A program made the position numbers and the translations under genes. Source: an uncultured Synechococcus sp. (GTDB lineage Bacteria > Cyanobacteriota > Cyanobacteriia > PCC-6307 > Cyanobiaceae). Taken from it: DNA of 32,972 bases. The notes beneath the pieces are model-generated. The model searched no databases. It saw nothing but the letters and a program-made list of their open reading frames with translations, and was not told the origin of the DNA. This document shows positions 16,841 through 24,037 of the stretch, in pieces (within the stretch, counting starts at the first letter, position 1; every line of letters begins with the position of its first letter). The stretch covers positions 1-32,972 of the forward strand of contig CAJXSQ010000008.1 in the NCBI GenBank assembly GCA_913061215.1, in the 5' to 3' direction.

Positions 16841-18010
16841 TCAGGCCTTGCCCCGCAGGGCCTGGCTGAGTTCGTTGGGCCGCAGGCTCTGGGCCAGGGC
16901 GTCCTCTGCGTTCACCCGCCCTGATTCCACGAGCTGCAGCAAGGCCTGATTGGCGGTCTGCATGCCGTCGAAGCCGCTGCGGGCCATGATTTCCTCGATC
17001 TCCCCCAGTTCACCGCGCTGGATGTAGTCCTTGCAGGCGTCGGTGTTGATCAGGATGTCGTGAAAAGCGGCTCGCTTCCCGTCCGTTGTTTTGAGCAGCC
17101 CCTGGGCAATCACCCCCAGCAAGCTTTCCGACACCGCCCTGCGGATGCTCTCCTGTTCGTTGGGCGGCACCATGCCCAGCACCCGCTCCACGGTTTTCAC
17201 GGCGGAATTGGTGTGCAGGGTGCCGAACACCAGATGCCCCGTTTGTGAGGCTTCGATGGCCGTGGTCAGCGTCTCACCGTCGCGGATTTCCCCGATCAGG
17301 ATCACGTCGGGGTCTTCCCGCAGAGCGGCGCGCAGGGCGCTGTGAAACTCCCGGGTGTGCTGCCCCACCTCCCGGTGCCGGATCAGCGATTGCCGGCTCT
17401 CGTGCACGAATTCCACCGGATCCTCGATCGTGAGGATGTGGCAGCTGCGGTTGCGATTGATCCAGTCGATCATCGCGGCGAGGGTGGTGCTCTTGCCCGA
17501 GCCGGTGGGGCCTGTGATCAGCACCAGCCCCTTCGGGCGTGAAGCCAGCTCCTGCAGCACCGGCGGCAGCTGCAGCTGCTCCAGGCTGGCGATCTGCTGG
17601 GGGATCAGCCGCAGCACCATCGCCGGGCCCCGCAGCGAATCGAGCAGGTTGATGCGCACCCGCACGAAGGGGAAGGCGTGGGAGCCGTCGAACTCTTTGT
17701 CGCGCTGGAAGGCATCGATCTGGGCCGGGCTGAGCATCTCCCGCAGCCAGCCGTTGAAGCTGGCTGGATCAGTGATCGGCCAGCCGGTGCGCAGCATCTC
17801 GCCGCGGGCGCGGTAGCGGGGTTCCTCGCCCACGCCGAGATGCACATCGGAGAAGCCGTTGCTGTCGGCGATCTGCACGATCCCGGCCAGGCTGCTGGGC
17901 TGGGGGCCGTCCAGGGCGGGCGCTGGCGATGGCGGTGCCGCCGGTGCCGCCGGTGTTGTGGCGGCCAGCGGTGGAAACAGGCTGCTGGGGAAGGGGGAAC
18001 TGCTGCTCAT
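16841..18010 (-). CDS. pilT: PilT-like secretion/twitching ATPase
   Basis: Hexameric ATPase of the type IV pilus/type II secretion family, 389 aa from the ATG at 18010. A Pro/Ala-rich N-terminal tail of about 35 residues precedes the PilT core (IVQIADSNGFSDVHLGVGEE). Walker A GPTGSGKST is at 167-175, the Asp-box IEDPVE near 195-200, Walker B DVILIGE at 235-241 and the His-box TGHLVFGTLHT at 258-267. The C-terminal stretch that is AIRNLIREGK in classical PilT reads ACKDYIQRGEL here (325-335), followed by a recognisable GMQTANQAL. So it is PilT-like, but a role in pilus retraction is not secured. No pilB, pilC or pilin gene is in the window. It is divergent from wecB. Confidence 0.87.
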   Translation of the reverse strand: MSSSSPFPSSLFPPLAATTPAAPAAPPSPAPALDGPQPSSLAGIVQIADSNGFSDVHLGVGEEPRYRARGEMLRTGWPITDPASFNGWLREMLSPAQIDAFQRDKEFDGSHAFPFVRVRINLLDSLRGPAMVLRLIPQQIASLEQLQLPPVLQELASRPKGLVLITGPTGSGKSTTLAAMIDWINRNRSCHILTIEDPVEFVHESRQSLIRHREVGQHTREFHSALRAALREDPDVILIGEIRDGETLTTAIEASQTGHLVFGTLHTNSAVKTVERVLGMVPPNEQESIRRAVSESLLGVIAQGLLKTTDGKRAAFHDILINTDACKDYIQRGELGEIEEIMARSGFDGMQTANQALLQLVESGRVNAEDALAQSLRPNELSQALRGKA

Positions 18011-18081
18011 CGCAGGCCGGCCGGCTGCCACCAGCTTTGCGCCGGAGCCCGAGGGCGGCCAGCGGATCCGGCCGCCATCTT

Positions 18082-18087
18082 TAGGAT
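18082..18087 (+). promoter_or_regulatory. Possible -10 element for wecB
   Basis: TAGGAT lies 21 nt before the GTG start of wecB in the 98-nt gap to the divergent pilT-like gene. This gives a predicted leader of about 15 nt. No -35 is apparent. Confidence 0.3.
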
Positions 18088-18108
18088 CCGGCTACATGGC
18101 TGGCCCCT

Positions 18109-19230
18109 GTGAGCACCCCCCACACCGTTTGCATCGTGCTGGGCACGCGCCCGGAGGCCATCAAGCTGGCGCCGGTGATCCAGGCGTTTCAGGCGGCGCC
18201 TGAGTTCCGCACGCGCGTGGTGCTCACCGGGCAGCACCGCGAGATGGTGGCGCAGGTGATGGAGCTGTTCGGCATCGCGGCCGATCACGACCTGGCCCTG
18301 ATGGCCCCCAAGCAGACCCTCACCCACATCACCTGCGCCGCCCTGCAGGGGCTGCAGGCCGAATTCGAACAGCACCGGCCGGATCTGGTGCTGGTGCAGG
18401 GCGACACCACCACGGCCTTTGCCGCAGCGCTGGCTGCCTTCTACGCCCAGATTCCCGTGGGCCACGTGGAGGCGGGGCTGCGCACCGACAACATCATGGA
18501 TCCCTATCCGGAGGAGGCGAACCGCCGCCTGATCTCCCAGGTGGCCCAGCTCCATTTCGCGCCCACTGAGGTGTCGGCGGCCAACTGCCGGGCTTCCGGG
18601 GTGGTGGGTGAGGTGTGCATCACGGGCAACACGGTGATCGATGCGCTGCTGCTGATGGCCGAGAAGGCGCCGCCGTTCGCGTTGCCCGGCCTGGACTTCG
18701 AGCACCAGCGCGTGATCCTGGCCACCGTGCACCGCCGCGAGAACTGGGGCGAGCGGCTCCAGCAGATCGGCCAGGGCTTCCTGCAGGTGCTGGAGCGTTT
18801 CCCCGACACCGCCCTGCTGCTGCCGCTGCACCGCAACCCCACCGTGCGCGAGCCGCTGCAGGCCCTGCTGGGCGATCACCCCCGCGCCTTCCTCACCGAA
18901 CCGCTCGACTACGACCAGCTGGTGGCGGCGATGCGTGGCTGCACGCTGCTGCTGAGTGATTCCGGCGGTCTGCAGGAGGAGGCACCGGCGCTGGGCAAGC
19001 CGGTGCTGGTGCTGCGCCGCACCACCGAGCGGCCGGAAGCGGTGGATGCCGGCACCGCCAGGCTGATCGGCACCGCCAGCGCCGACATCCTGCGGGAGGC
19101 CTCGCTGCTGCTGGAGAGCCAGGAGGCCTACGAGGCGATGGCCCGCGCCCACAACCCCTTCGGCGATGGCCAGGCCAGTGCCCGGATCGTGGAGGTGAGC
19201 CGCCGCTTCCTCAGTCGCGCCGCTTCTTAG
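18109..19230 (+). CDS. wecB: UDP-N-acetylglucosamine 2-epimerase (non-hydrolysing)
   Basis: Cytosolic epimerase producing UDP-ManNAc for surface polysaccharides. The 373-aa protein starts at GTG (MSTPHTVCIVLGTRPEAIKL). Family motifs appear in order: GTRPEAIK, TGQHREM near 40, VQGDTTTAFAAALAA near 98, HVEAGLRT near 120, PEEANRRLISQVA near 135, VHRRENWG near 208, and SDSGGLQEEAPALGKPVLVLR near 285. The final pair is the GT-B-like UDP-binding region. The 3' end overlaps the convergent membrane-fusion gene by 20 nt. No dedicated polysaccharide cluster surrounds it; with the GT9 gene it indicates glycan synthesis, but the product is unknown. Confidence 0.95.
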   Translation: MSTPHTVCIVLGTRPEAIKLAPVIQAFQAAPEFRTRVVLTGQHREMVAQVMELFGIAADHDLALMAPKQTLTHITCAALQGLQAEFEQHRPDLVLVQGDTTTAFAAALAAFYAQIPVGHVEAGLRTDNIMDPYPEEANRRLISQVAQLHFAPTEVSAANCRASGVVGEVCITGNTVIDALLLMAEKAPPFALPGLDFEHQRVILATVHRRENWGERLQQIGQGFLQVLERFPDTALLLPLHRNPTVREPLQALLGDHPRAFLTEPLDYDQLVAAMRGCTLLLSDSGGLQEEAPALGKPVLVLRRTTERPEAVDAGTARLIGTASADILREASLLLESQEAYEAMARAHNPFGDGQASARIVEVSRRFLSRAAS

Positions 19231-20401
19231 CCCAGGGCGGCAGGTCGATGAACACCCGGGTGCCGGGCTTGAGCCCCTCCAGGATCTGGGTGTCCTTGCC
19301 GCTGCTGGCACCCAGCGTCACCGCCTGGAAGGTGGGCTGATTGCCGGGGCCCACCAGCAGCACGCCCGGTTGGCCCTGTTCGGTCACCACCGCCACGGTG
19401 GGGATCAGGGTGCGGGCGGCCAGGGTGCCGGTGTTGAAGTCGATGTCGGCGGTCATGCCGATGCGCAGCTCCGGTGGCGGATCGATCAGCTGCAGCGTCA
19501 CCTCGAAGGAGGTGACGTTGTTGAGCTTCTCGGCCCGCGGTGCGATCTGGCGCACCCGGGCCGGGAAGCGGCGATCCGGGAACGCGTCCACCCGCACCGC
19601 GGCGCTCTGGCCCAGTTGGATGCGGCCGATGTCGCTCTCGGGCACCTTGGCCACCGCCTCGAGGCCCTGGGCCAGTTCCACGATCGAGGAGCTGCTGGCG
19701 CCGGCGCTGGCCGAGGCGGAGGTGGTGGGGGTCACGAAGGCGCCGGGATCGGCGAAGCGGGCGGTGATCACCCCGCTGAACGGCGCCCGCACCGTGAGGT
19801 CGCCCCGTTCCTTCAGGCGCGCCTCCAGCCGTTGCTGGGCTGCTTCCACAGCCGCTTTGTCCACCTGATAGGCCGACTTGGCGCTGTTGTAGTCGTCGAT
19901 GCTGATGCCCCCCTGGCGGATCAGGGCTTCGCGGCGTTGCAGCTCGCTCTGGCTGCGCTGCAGCTGGGCCTGGGCGGAGCGCAGCTGCGCGCGCAGCTCA
20001 TCGAGGCGGTCGTCGAGGTCGCCGCTGTCCATCAGGGCCAGGGGCTGGCCGGCCCGCACGCTGTCGCCCTCCTCCACGAACAGCTTCTCGAGCACCCCCT
20101 GGCGCTTCGGGCTCACGTTCACCTTGCGGAAGGCTTCCAGTTCGCCGCTGGCGGTGATCACGCCCGGCAGGGTGCCCTGACGGGCCACCACGGTGAAGCT
20201 GTCAAGGCTGCGCTGTTGCACGCTGCTGCGGCGCTGCTTCACCAGGGCGCCACCGCCGCCGATCAGCAGGGCTCCCGCCAGCAGGCCGGCCCAGAGCCGC
20301 TTGCGGCGCAACCAGGCCGGCCCACGTTGCAGGGCCCGTGGCAGGCGCAGGCTGCCCTCGCCGGGTGCATCGCCCTGGCGCTGCGGAGGGGGCTGGAGCA
20401 T
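19211..20401 (-). CDS. HlyD/MacA-type periplasmic membrane-fusion protein
   Basis: Periplasmic adaptor of an efflux or export pump, 396 aa from the ATG at 20401 (MLQPPPQRQGDAPGEG). It has a short basic cytosolic tail, one membrane helix near 35-52 (LWAGLLAGALLIGGGGALV), and a lipoyl-like half near 72-118. A helical hairpin (about 118-185, SAQAQLQRSQSELQRREAL) is followed by the second lipoyl half, TVRAPFSGVITARFADPGAF. A Ser/Ala/Thr-rich insert (PTTSASASAGASSSS) interrupts the next strand, and a beta-barrel domain follows. The start at 20632 in the track adds 77 residues that cross the ychF gene. No ABC or RND partner is adjacent, so substrate and partner are unknown; MacA- or DevB-like is the nearest description. 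Confidence 0.85.
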   Translation of the reverse strand: MLQPPPQRQGDAPGEGSLRLPRALQRGPAWLRRKRLWAGLLAGALLIGGGGALVKQRRSSVQQRSLDSFTVVARQGTLPGVITASGELEAFRKVNVSPKRQGVLEKLFVEEGDSVRAGQPLALMDSGDLDDRLDELRAQLRSAQAQLQRSQSELQRREALIRQGGISIDDYNSAKSAYQVDKAAVEAAQQRLEARLKERGDLTVRAPFSGVITARFADPGAFVTPTTSASASAGASSSSIVELAQGLEAVAKVPESDIGRIQLGQSAAVRVDAFPDRRFPARVRQIAPRAEKLNNVTSFEVTLQLIDPPPELRIGMTADIDFNTGTLAARTLIPTVAVVTEQGQPGVLLVGPGNQPTFQAVTLGASSGKDTQILEGLKPGTRVFIDLPPWAKKRRD

Positions 20402-20528
20402 CGAGGAAGGAATGGTGGGCGCCGGCGCTGCACCCAGTCTTCCTGGTCGCCCGTGGCAACTGTGGCGCCCGGTGGGGTGGATCACCGCCAGAGCGATCCG
20501 GGGTGTGGGCGGTTCGCCCGGCAGTCCG

Positions 20529-20534
20529 TAGATT
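20529..20534 (+). promoter_or_regulatory. Possible -10 element of ychF with (near) leaderless start
   Basis: TAGATT ends 6 nt before the ychF ATG. If used, transcription would begin at about the ATG itself and the mRNA would be leaderless. The rest of the 139-nt gap to the divergent HlyD-like gene is very GC-rich and shows no better candidate. Confidence 0.3.
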
Positions 20535-20540
20535 CCAGCG

Positions 20541-21632
20541 ATGCTCAAAGCCGGAATCGTGGGTCTGCCCAATGTGGGCAAATCCACCCTCTTCAACGCC
20601 CTGGTGGCCAACGCGCAGGCGGAGGCCGCCAACTATCCCTTCTGCACGATCGAGCCCAATTCGGGCGTGGTGGCCGTGCCCGACCCGCGCCTGCAGCAGC
20701 TCTCCGATCTGAGCGGCAGCAAGGAGCTGATCCCCACCCGGGTGGAGTTCGTGGATATCGCCGGCCTGGTGAAGGGCGCCAGCCAGGGCGAGGGCCTGGG
20801 CAACAAGTTCCTCGCCAACATCCGCGAGGTGGACGCGATCGTGCACGTGGTGCGCTGCTTCGAGAACGACGACGTGATCCACGTGAGCGGTTCGGTGGGC
20901 CCGGCCCGCGACGCGGAGGTGATCAACCTGGAGCTGGGTCTGGCCGACCTCAGCCAGGTGGAGAAGCGGCGCGAGCGCCTGAAGAAACAGCTGCGCACCA
21001 GCAAGGAGGCGCAGGTGGAGGATGCGGCGCTTGAGCGCATCCAGGCCGTGCTGGAGCAGGGCGGTGCCGCCCGCAGCGTGGAGCTCAGTGAAGAGGAGGC
21101 CGCGATGGTGAAGCCCCTGGGGCTGCTCACCGCCAAGCCGATCATCTACGCCACCAACGTGAGCGAGGACGATCTCGCCTCCGGCAACGCCTATTGCGAG
21201 GAGGTGGCCGCCCTGGCCCAGAAGGAAGGTGCCGGCACCGTGCGCATCAGCGCCCAGGTGGAAGCTGAGCTGATCGAGCTGCCCGAGGAGGACCGCGCCG
21301 AGTTCCTGGCGGGCCTCGGGGTGGAGGAAGGCGGGTTGCAGAGCCTGATCCGCGCCACCTACAGCCTGCTGGGCCTGCGCACCTACTTCACCACCGGTGA
21401 GAAGGAAACCCGCGCCTGGACGATCAAGGCCGGCATGACCGCCCCCCAAGCGGCTGGCGTGATCCACACCGACTTCGAGCGCGGCTTCATCCGCGCCCAG
21501 ACCATCGGCTACAAGCAGCTGCTGGAGGCCGGCTCCCTGGCCGAGGCGCGCAACAAGGGCTGGCTGCGGGCTGAGGGCAAGGAGTATGTGGTGGAAGAGG
21601 GCGACGTGATGGAGTTCCTCTTCAACGTGTAA
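20541..21632 (+). CDS. ychF: Redox-regulated ATPase/GTPase YchF (Obg family)
   Basis: Universally conserved P-loop protein of the Obg family that prefers ATP and associates with ribosomes. Its 363-aa length is standard. [20 protein letters not shown] holds the G1 loop (residues 8-16). [12 protein letters not shown] near 33 is the switch region, and [18 protein letters not shown] near 72 is G3. The G4 position reads NVSE rather than NKxD, as expected for YchF and the reason for its ATP preference. A coiled-coil insert (about 130-175) and a C-terminal TGS domain (from about 278, [20 protein letters not shown]) end with VMEFLFNV. It is divergent from the HlyD-like gene. A small acidic ORF follows closely. 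Confidence 0.97.
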   Translation: MLKAGIVGLPNVGKSTLFNALVANAQAEAANYPFCTIEPNSGVVAVPDPRLQQLSDLSGSKELIPTRVEFVDIAGLVKGASQGEGLGNKFLANIREVDAIVHVVRCFENDDVIHVSGSVGPARDAEVINLELGLADLSQVEKRRERLKKQLRTSKEAQVEDAALERIQAVLEQGGAARSVELSEEEAAMVKPLGLLTAKPIIYATNVSEDDLASGNAYCEEVAALAQKEGAGTVRISAQVEAELIELPEEDRAEFLAGLGVEEGGLQSLIRATYSLLGLRTYFTTGEKETRAWTIKAGMTAPQAAGVIHTDFERGFIRAQTIGYKQLLEAGSLAEARNKGWLRAEGKEYVVEEGDVMEFLFNV

Positions 21633-21666
21633 TGGCCCCAGAATGGCGCCAGGTTCAGCAGCGGCC

Positions 21667-21831
21667 ATGACGGACCAGCAGCGCAGCGGCGACGCCGCCC
21701 AGCAGCACGATTTCGAGGTGCAGAAGCAGGTGCACCAGCAGATCCGCAACGACCCCGACTACGACGACTGGGAATACGGCACCGAGCCGCTGCCCCATGA
21801 GGCCTGGACCGCCAAGGTGAGCAAGGGCTGA
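21667..21831 (+). CDS. Small acidic protein of unknown function
   Basis: A 54-aa ORF read from the ATG at 21667 (MTDQQRSGDAAQQHDFEVQK). It is hydrophilic and rich in Asp, Glu and Gln, with a compact NDPDYDDWEYGTEPLP segment in the middle and no Cys or membrane helix. It starts 34 nt after the ychF stop on the same strand and ends 4 nt before the convergent CDF gene, so co-transcription with ychF is likely. The mixture of residues looks like a real protein rather than a shadow frame. I cannot assign a family; it resembles small conserved picocyanobacterial proteins in size. The longer track start at 21643 is possible. Confidence 0.65.
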   Translation: MTDQQRSGDAAQQHDFEVQKQVHQQIRNDPDYDDWEYGTEPLPHEAWTAKVSKG

Positions 21832-21835
21832 GGCT

Positions 21836-22738
21836 TCAGCCCGGCTCCAGCTGCAGGGTGCTGTGCTCCACGCCGATCGCCGCCAGGGCGTCTTTGGCGC
21901 GGTGCAGCAGCTCGAGATCATCCATGCCGCAATCCTTCCGGCACACGTGAGCGGTGAGCGCCACCTGGGTGGTGCTCAGGCTCCAGATGTGCACGTGGTG
22001 CACGTTCACCACCCCGGGCAGCTCCAGCAGCGTGCGGCGCACCTCCTCGGGGCGGATGTGGCTGGGGATGCCATCGAGCAGCACCACCAGGGCATCGCGG
22101 ATCAGAACAACGCCGGTGTATCCCACGGCCACGCCCACGCCGATGGCCGTGAGCGGATCGAGCCAGTGCCAGCCGGTGAGTCCCACCAGCAGGGCGCTCG
22201 CCAGCACCGCCACCGACACCAGCGCATCGCTGAGCAGGTGCAGCACGGCGGCGCGGCGGTTGAGGTCGTGGTGATGTCCGCCATGCCCACCACCGCCATG
22301 GCCGAACAGGCTTGCGGATCCCAGGTTCACCACGATGCCGGCGGCCGCGGCCCAGGCCACCGGGCCGCTCACCAGGGGTTGCGGGTCCGACAGGCGCTGG
22401 ATCGCCTCCACCACCACCACGGCTGAGGCCATCGCCACCAGCACGCCGTTGATCAGGGCCGCCAGCTGGGTGCTGCGCCCGAAGCCGTAGGTGAAGCGCT
22501 CGCTGGGGGGGCGGGTGCTCAGCCGCTCCGCCCCCCAGCCCAGGCCCAGCCCCGCCACATCGCCGAGGTTGTGGATCGCATCACCGATCAGCGCCAGCGA
22601 GCCGAAGCCGATGCCGATCACCAGCTGCACCCCGGAGAGGGTGCTGTTCAGCAGGATGCTCCAGCGGAAGGCTGAGGCCAGCCCAGCCCGCCCGATGTGC
22701 TGCTTCGGATGGCGGCGATCCGGTTCGTGCAGGGCCAT
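21836..22738 (-). CDS. Cation diffusion facilitator (CDF) transporter, Zn/Co/Cd type
   Basis: Inner-membrane metal/proton antiporter, most like CzcD/ZitB. The 300-aa protein has six hydrophobic helices. The intramembrane metal site is formed by DAIHNLGD (53-60, His56/Asp60) and a second HxxxD in HLLSDALVS near 167-171; the His-Asp pattern favours Zn over Mn. A His/Gly-rich cytosolic loop (GHGGGGHGGHHHD, about 146-158) fits metal sensing. The C-terminal cytosolic ferredoxin-like domain contains VNVHHVHIWSLSTTQVALTA. It lies 70 nt downstream of the MFS gene on the same strand. No metalloregulator is adjacent, so the substrate is inferred from motifs only. Confidence 0.92.
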   Translation of the reverse strand: MALHEPDRRHPKQHIGRAGLASAFRWSILLNSTLSGVQLVIGIGFGSLALIGDAIHNLGDVAGLGLGWGAERLSTRPPSERFTYGFGRSTQLAALINGVLVAMASAVVVVEAIQRLSDPQPLVSGPVAWAAAAGIVVNLGSASLFGHGGGGHGGHHHDLNRRAAVLHLLSDALVSVAVLASALLVGLTGWHWLDPLTAIGVGVAVGYTGVVLIRDALVVLLDGIPSHIRPEEVRRTLLELPGVVNVHHVHIWSLSTTQVALTAHVCRKDCGMDDLELLHRAKDALAAIGVEHSTLQLEPG

Positions 22739-22808
22739 GGTGCGAGCGGCGCTTCCCCGATTGTGCGAACGATCGCCCCGGAGGGCATGTGTCCTGGATG
22801 GCCAGGCC

Positions 22809-24035
22809 TCAGCGCTTCACGTGAGCGCGGCGGCGGATCGGGCCGAGCAGCAGCAGGCTGAGGCTGCACACCAGTGCCACCAGCAGCCACAGCACCAGGC
22901 CATGGCCCTGGCTGTCGAGCAGCAGCCCGGCCAGCAGTGGCGCCGCGAAGGCACTCAGGGCGAAGCACTGGGAAAACAGCGCCATCGCCAGGCCGCCGTG
23001 GCCGGCCGGGCTCAGTTCCACCACCGCTTCGGTGGCCGTGGGGAGGAAGGCCGCCTGCCCGAAGGCCAGGCACACCAGCGCCAGCACCACCAGGGTGATG
23101 CCGCCCTCCGTGAGAGCCGAGAGGGCCAGCAGCGTGGTGCCGGCGATGAAGCAGGCAAGGCTCATCCCCAGCCCCACGGCCACCGATCGCCGGGCCAGAC
23201 GCTGCCCCACCGGCCACTGGATCAGCAGCAGCAGTCCCAGCTGCACGCCGATCAACAGGGCGCTGATCGCTTCCGGTTGGGCATCGCGCTCCAGGCCGCC
23301 GCGCACCAGATCCAGGGGCAGGGCGCTCTGCATCAGCGCTGGGATCGCTGTGGCCACCACCGAGAGCAGCAGCATCGGCAGCAGGGCCGGCAGCCACTGC
23401 CCCAGCGGCACCGGCGGCACGCCCGAGCGCCCGCTGTGGGGGGCTCGGGGCAGCGGCCGCCGGAGCAGCATCGCGGCCAGCACCACGATGGCCGCGATGT
23501 CGACGCCGTAGACCCCGCGCAGCACGCCGCACTGGGCCAGCAGGGCACCGGTGAGTGTGCCGGCGGCCACACCGGCGGCATCAGCGCTGCGCACCAGGGC
23601 GTAGCCGCGGGCGGAGGGCAGCGGCGGTGCGCAGAGCGGCACGGCCAGCTCCACCGCCGGCCAGTAGAAGCCGCCGGCCAGGCCCAGCAGCAGCTGGCCG
23701 GCGATGTAGCCCGGCAGGGTCTGGGCCGAGAGCAGCAGCCCATCGCCGAGCAGTCCGCAGAGCGCCGCCAGCAGCACCGGCAGGCCGCAGCTCAGGCCCA
23801 GATCCAGCAGCCAGCCGCTGGCGAAGCGGCCCAGCGTGCCGGCCAGGGCCGCCAGCGCCAGGCCGCCGCCCACCTGCGAGGCCGTGAAATCCGCCTGGTG
23901 GAACACCATCGGCGTGAGGTAGAGCACGCCCCCGGCCCCGAAGCTGGCCACCAGGCGCACGCTGGCCAGTTCCCGCAGCGGCGCGGGAAACTGGTCCCAC
24001 CAGTGTTTCCACCCGAAACGGCCCGTTGACAGCAT
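22809..24035 (-). CDS. Major facilitator superfamily (MFS) transporter, substrate unknown
   Basis: Inner-membrane transporter of 408 aa with about 12 hydrophobic helices in two halves. The first half includes GGVLYLTPMVFHQADFTASQ and an A-like loop motif in LGRFASGWLLDLGL after TM2. The second half includes QWPVGQRLARRSVAVGLG, the equivalent loop after TM8. LAFGQAAFLPTATEAVVELS near 335 is typical of drug/sugar MFS proteins. I use the ATG at 24035; the track begins five residues earlier at 24050. The start lies almost against the start of the divergent hydrolase gene, leaving no separate promoter region. Substrate cannot be deduced. Confidence 0.82.
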   Translation of the reverse strand: MLSTGRFGWKHWWDQFPAPLRELASVRLVASFGAGGVLYLTPMVFHQADFTASQVGGGLALAALAGTLGRFASGWLLDLGLSCGLPVLLAALCGLLGDGLLLSAQTLPGYIAGQLLLGLAGGFYWPAVELAVPLCAPPLPSARGYALVRSADAAGVAAGTLTGALLAQCGVLRGVYGVDIAAIVVLAAMLLRRPLPRAPHSGRSGVPPVPLGQWLPALLPMLLLSVVATAIPALMQSALPLDLVRGGLERDAQPEAISALLIGVQLGLLLLIQWPVGQRLARRSVAVGLGMSLACFIAGTTLLALSALTEGGITLVVLALVCLAFGQAAFLPTATEAVVELSPAGHGGLAMALFSQCFALSAFAAPLLAGLLLDSQGHGLVLWLLVALVCSLSLLLLGPIRRRAHVKR

Positions 24036-24037
24036 CC

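Noticed and set aside
18007-19311. 434-aa minus-strand ORF
   Set aside because: It is antisense to wecB, with no domain recognised.
20202-21749. 515-aa minus-strand ORF
   Set aside because: It is antisense to ychF; the C-terminal part is out of frame with the real HlyD-like protein.
22491-24029. 512-aa plus-strand ORF
   Set aside because: It is antisense to the MFS and CDF genes, and its Gln/His-rich sequence mirrors Leu/Ala-rich transmembrane coding on the other strand.
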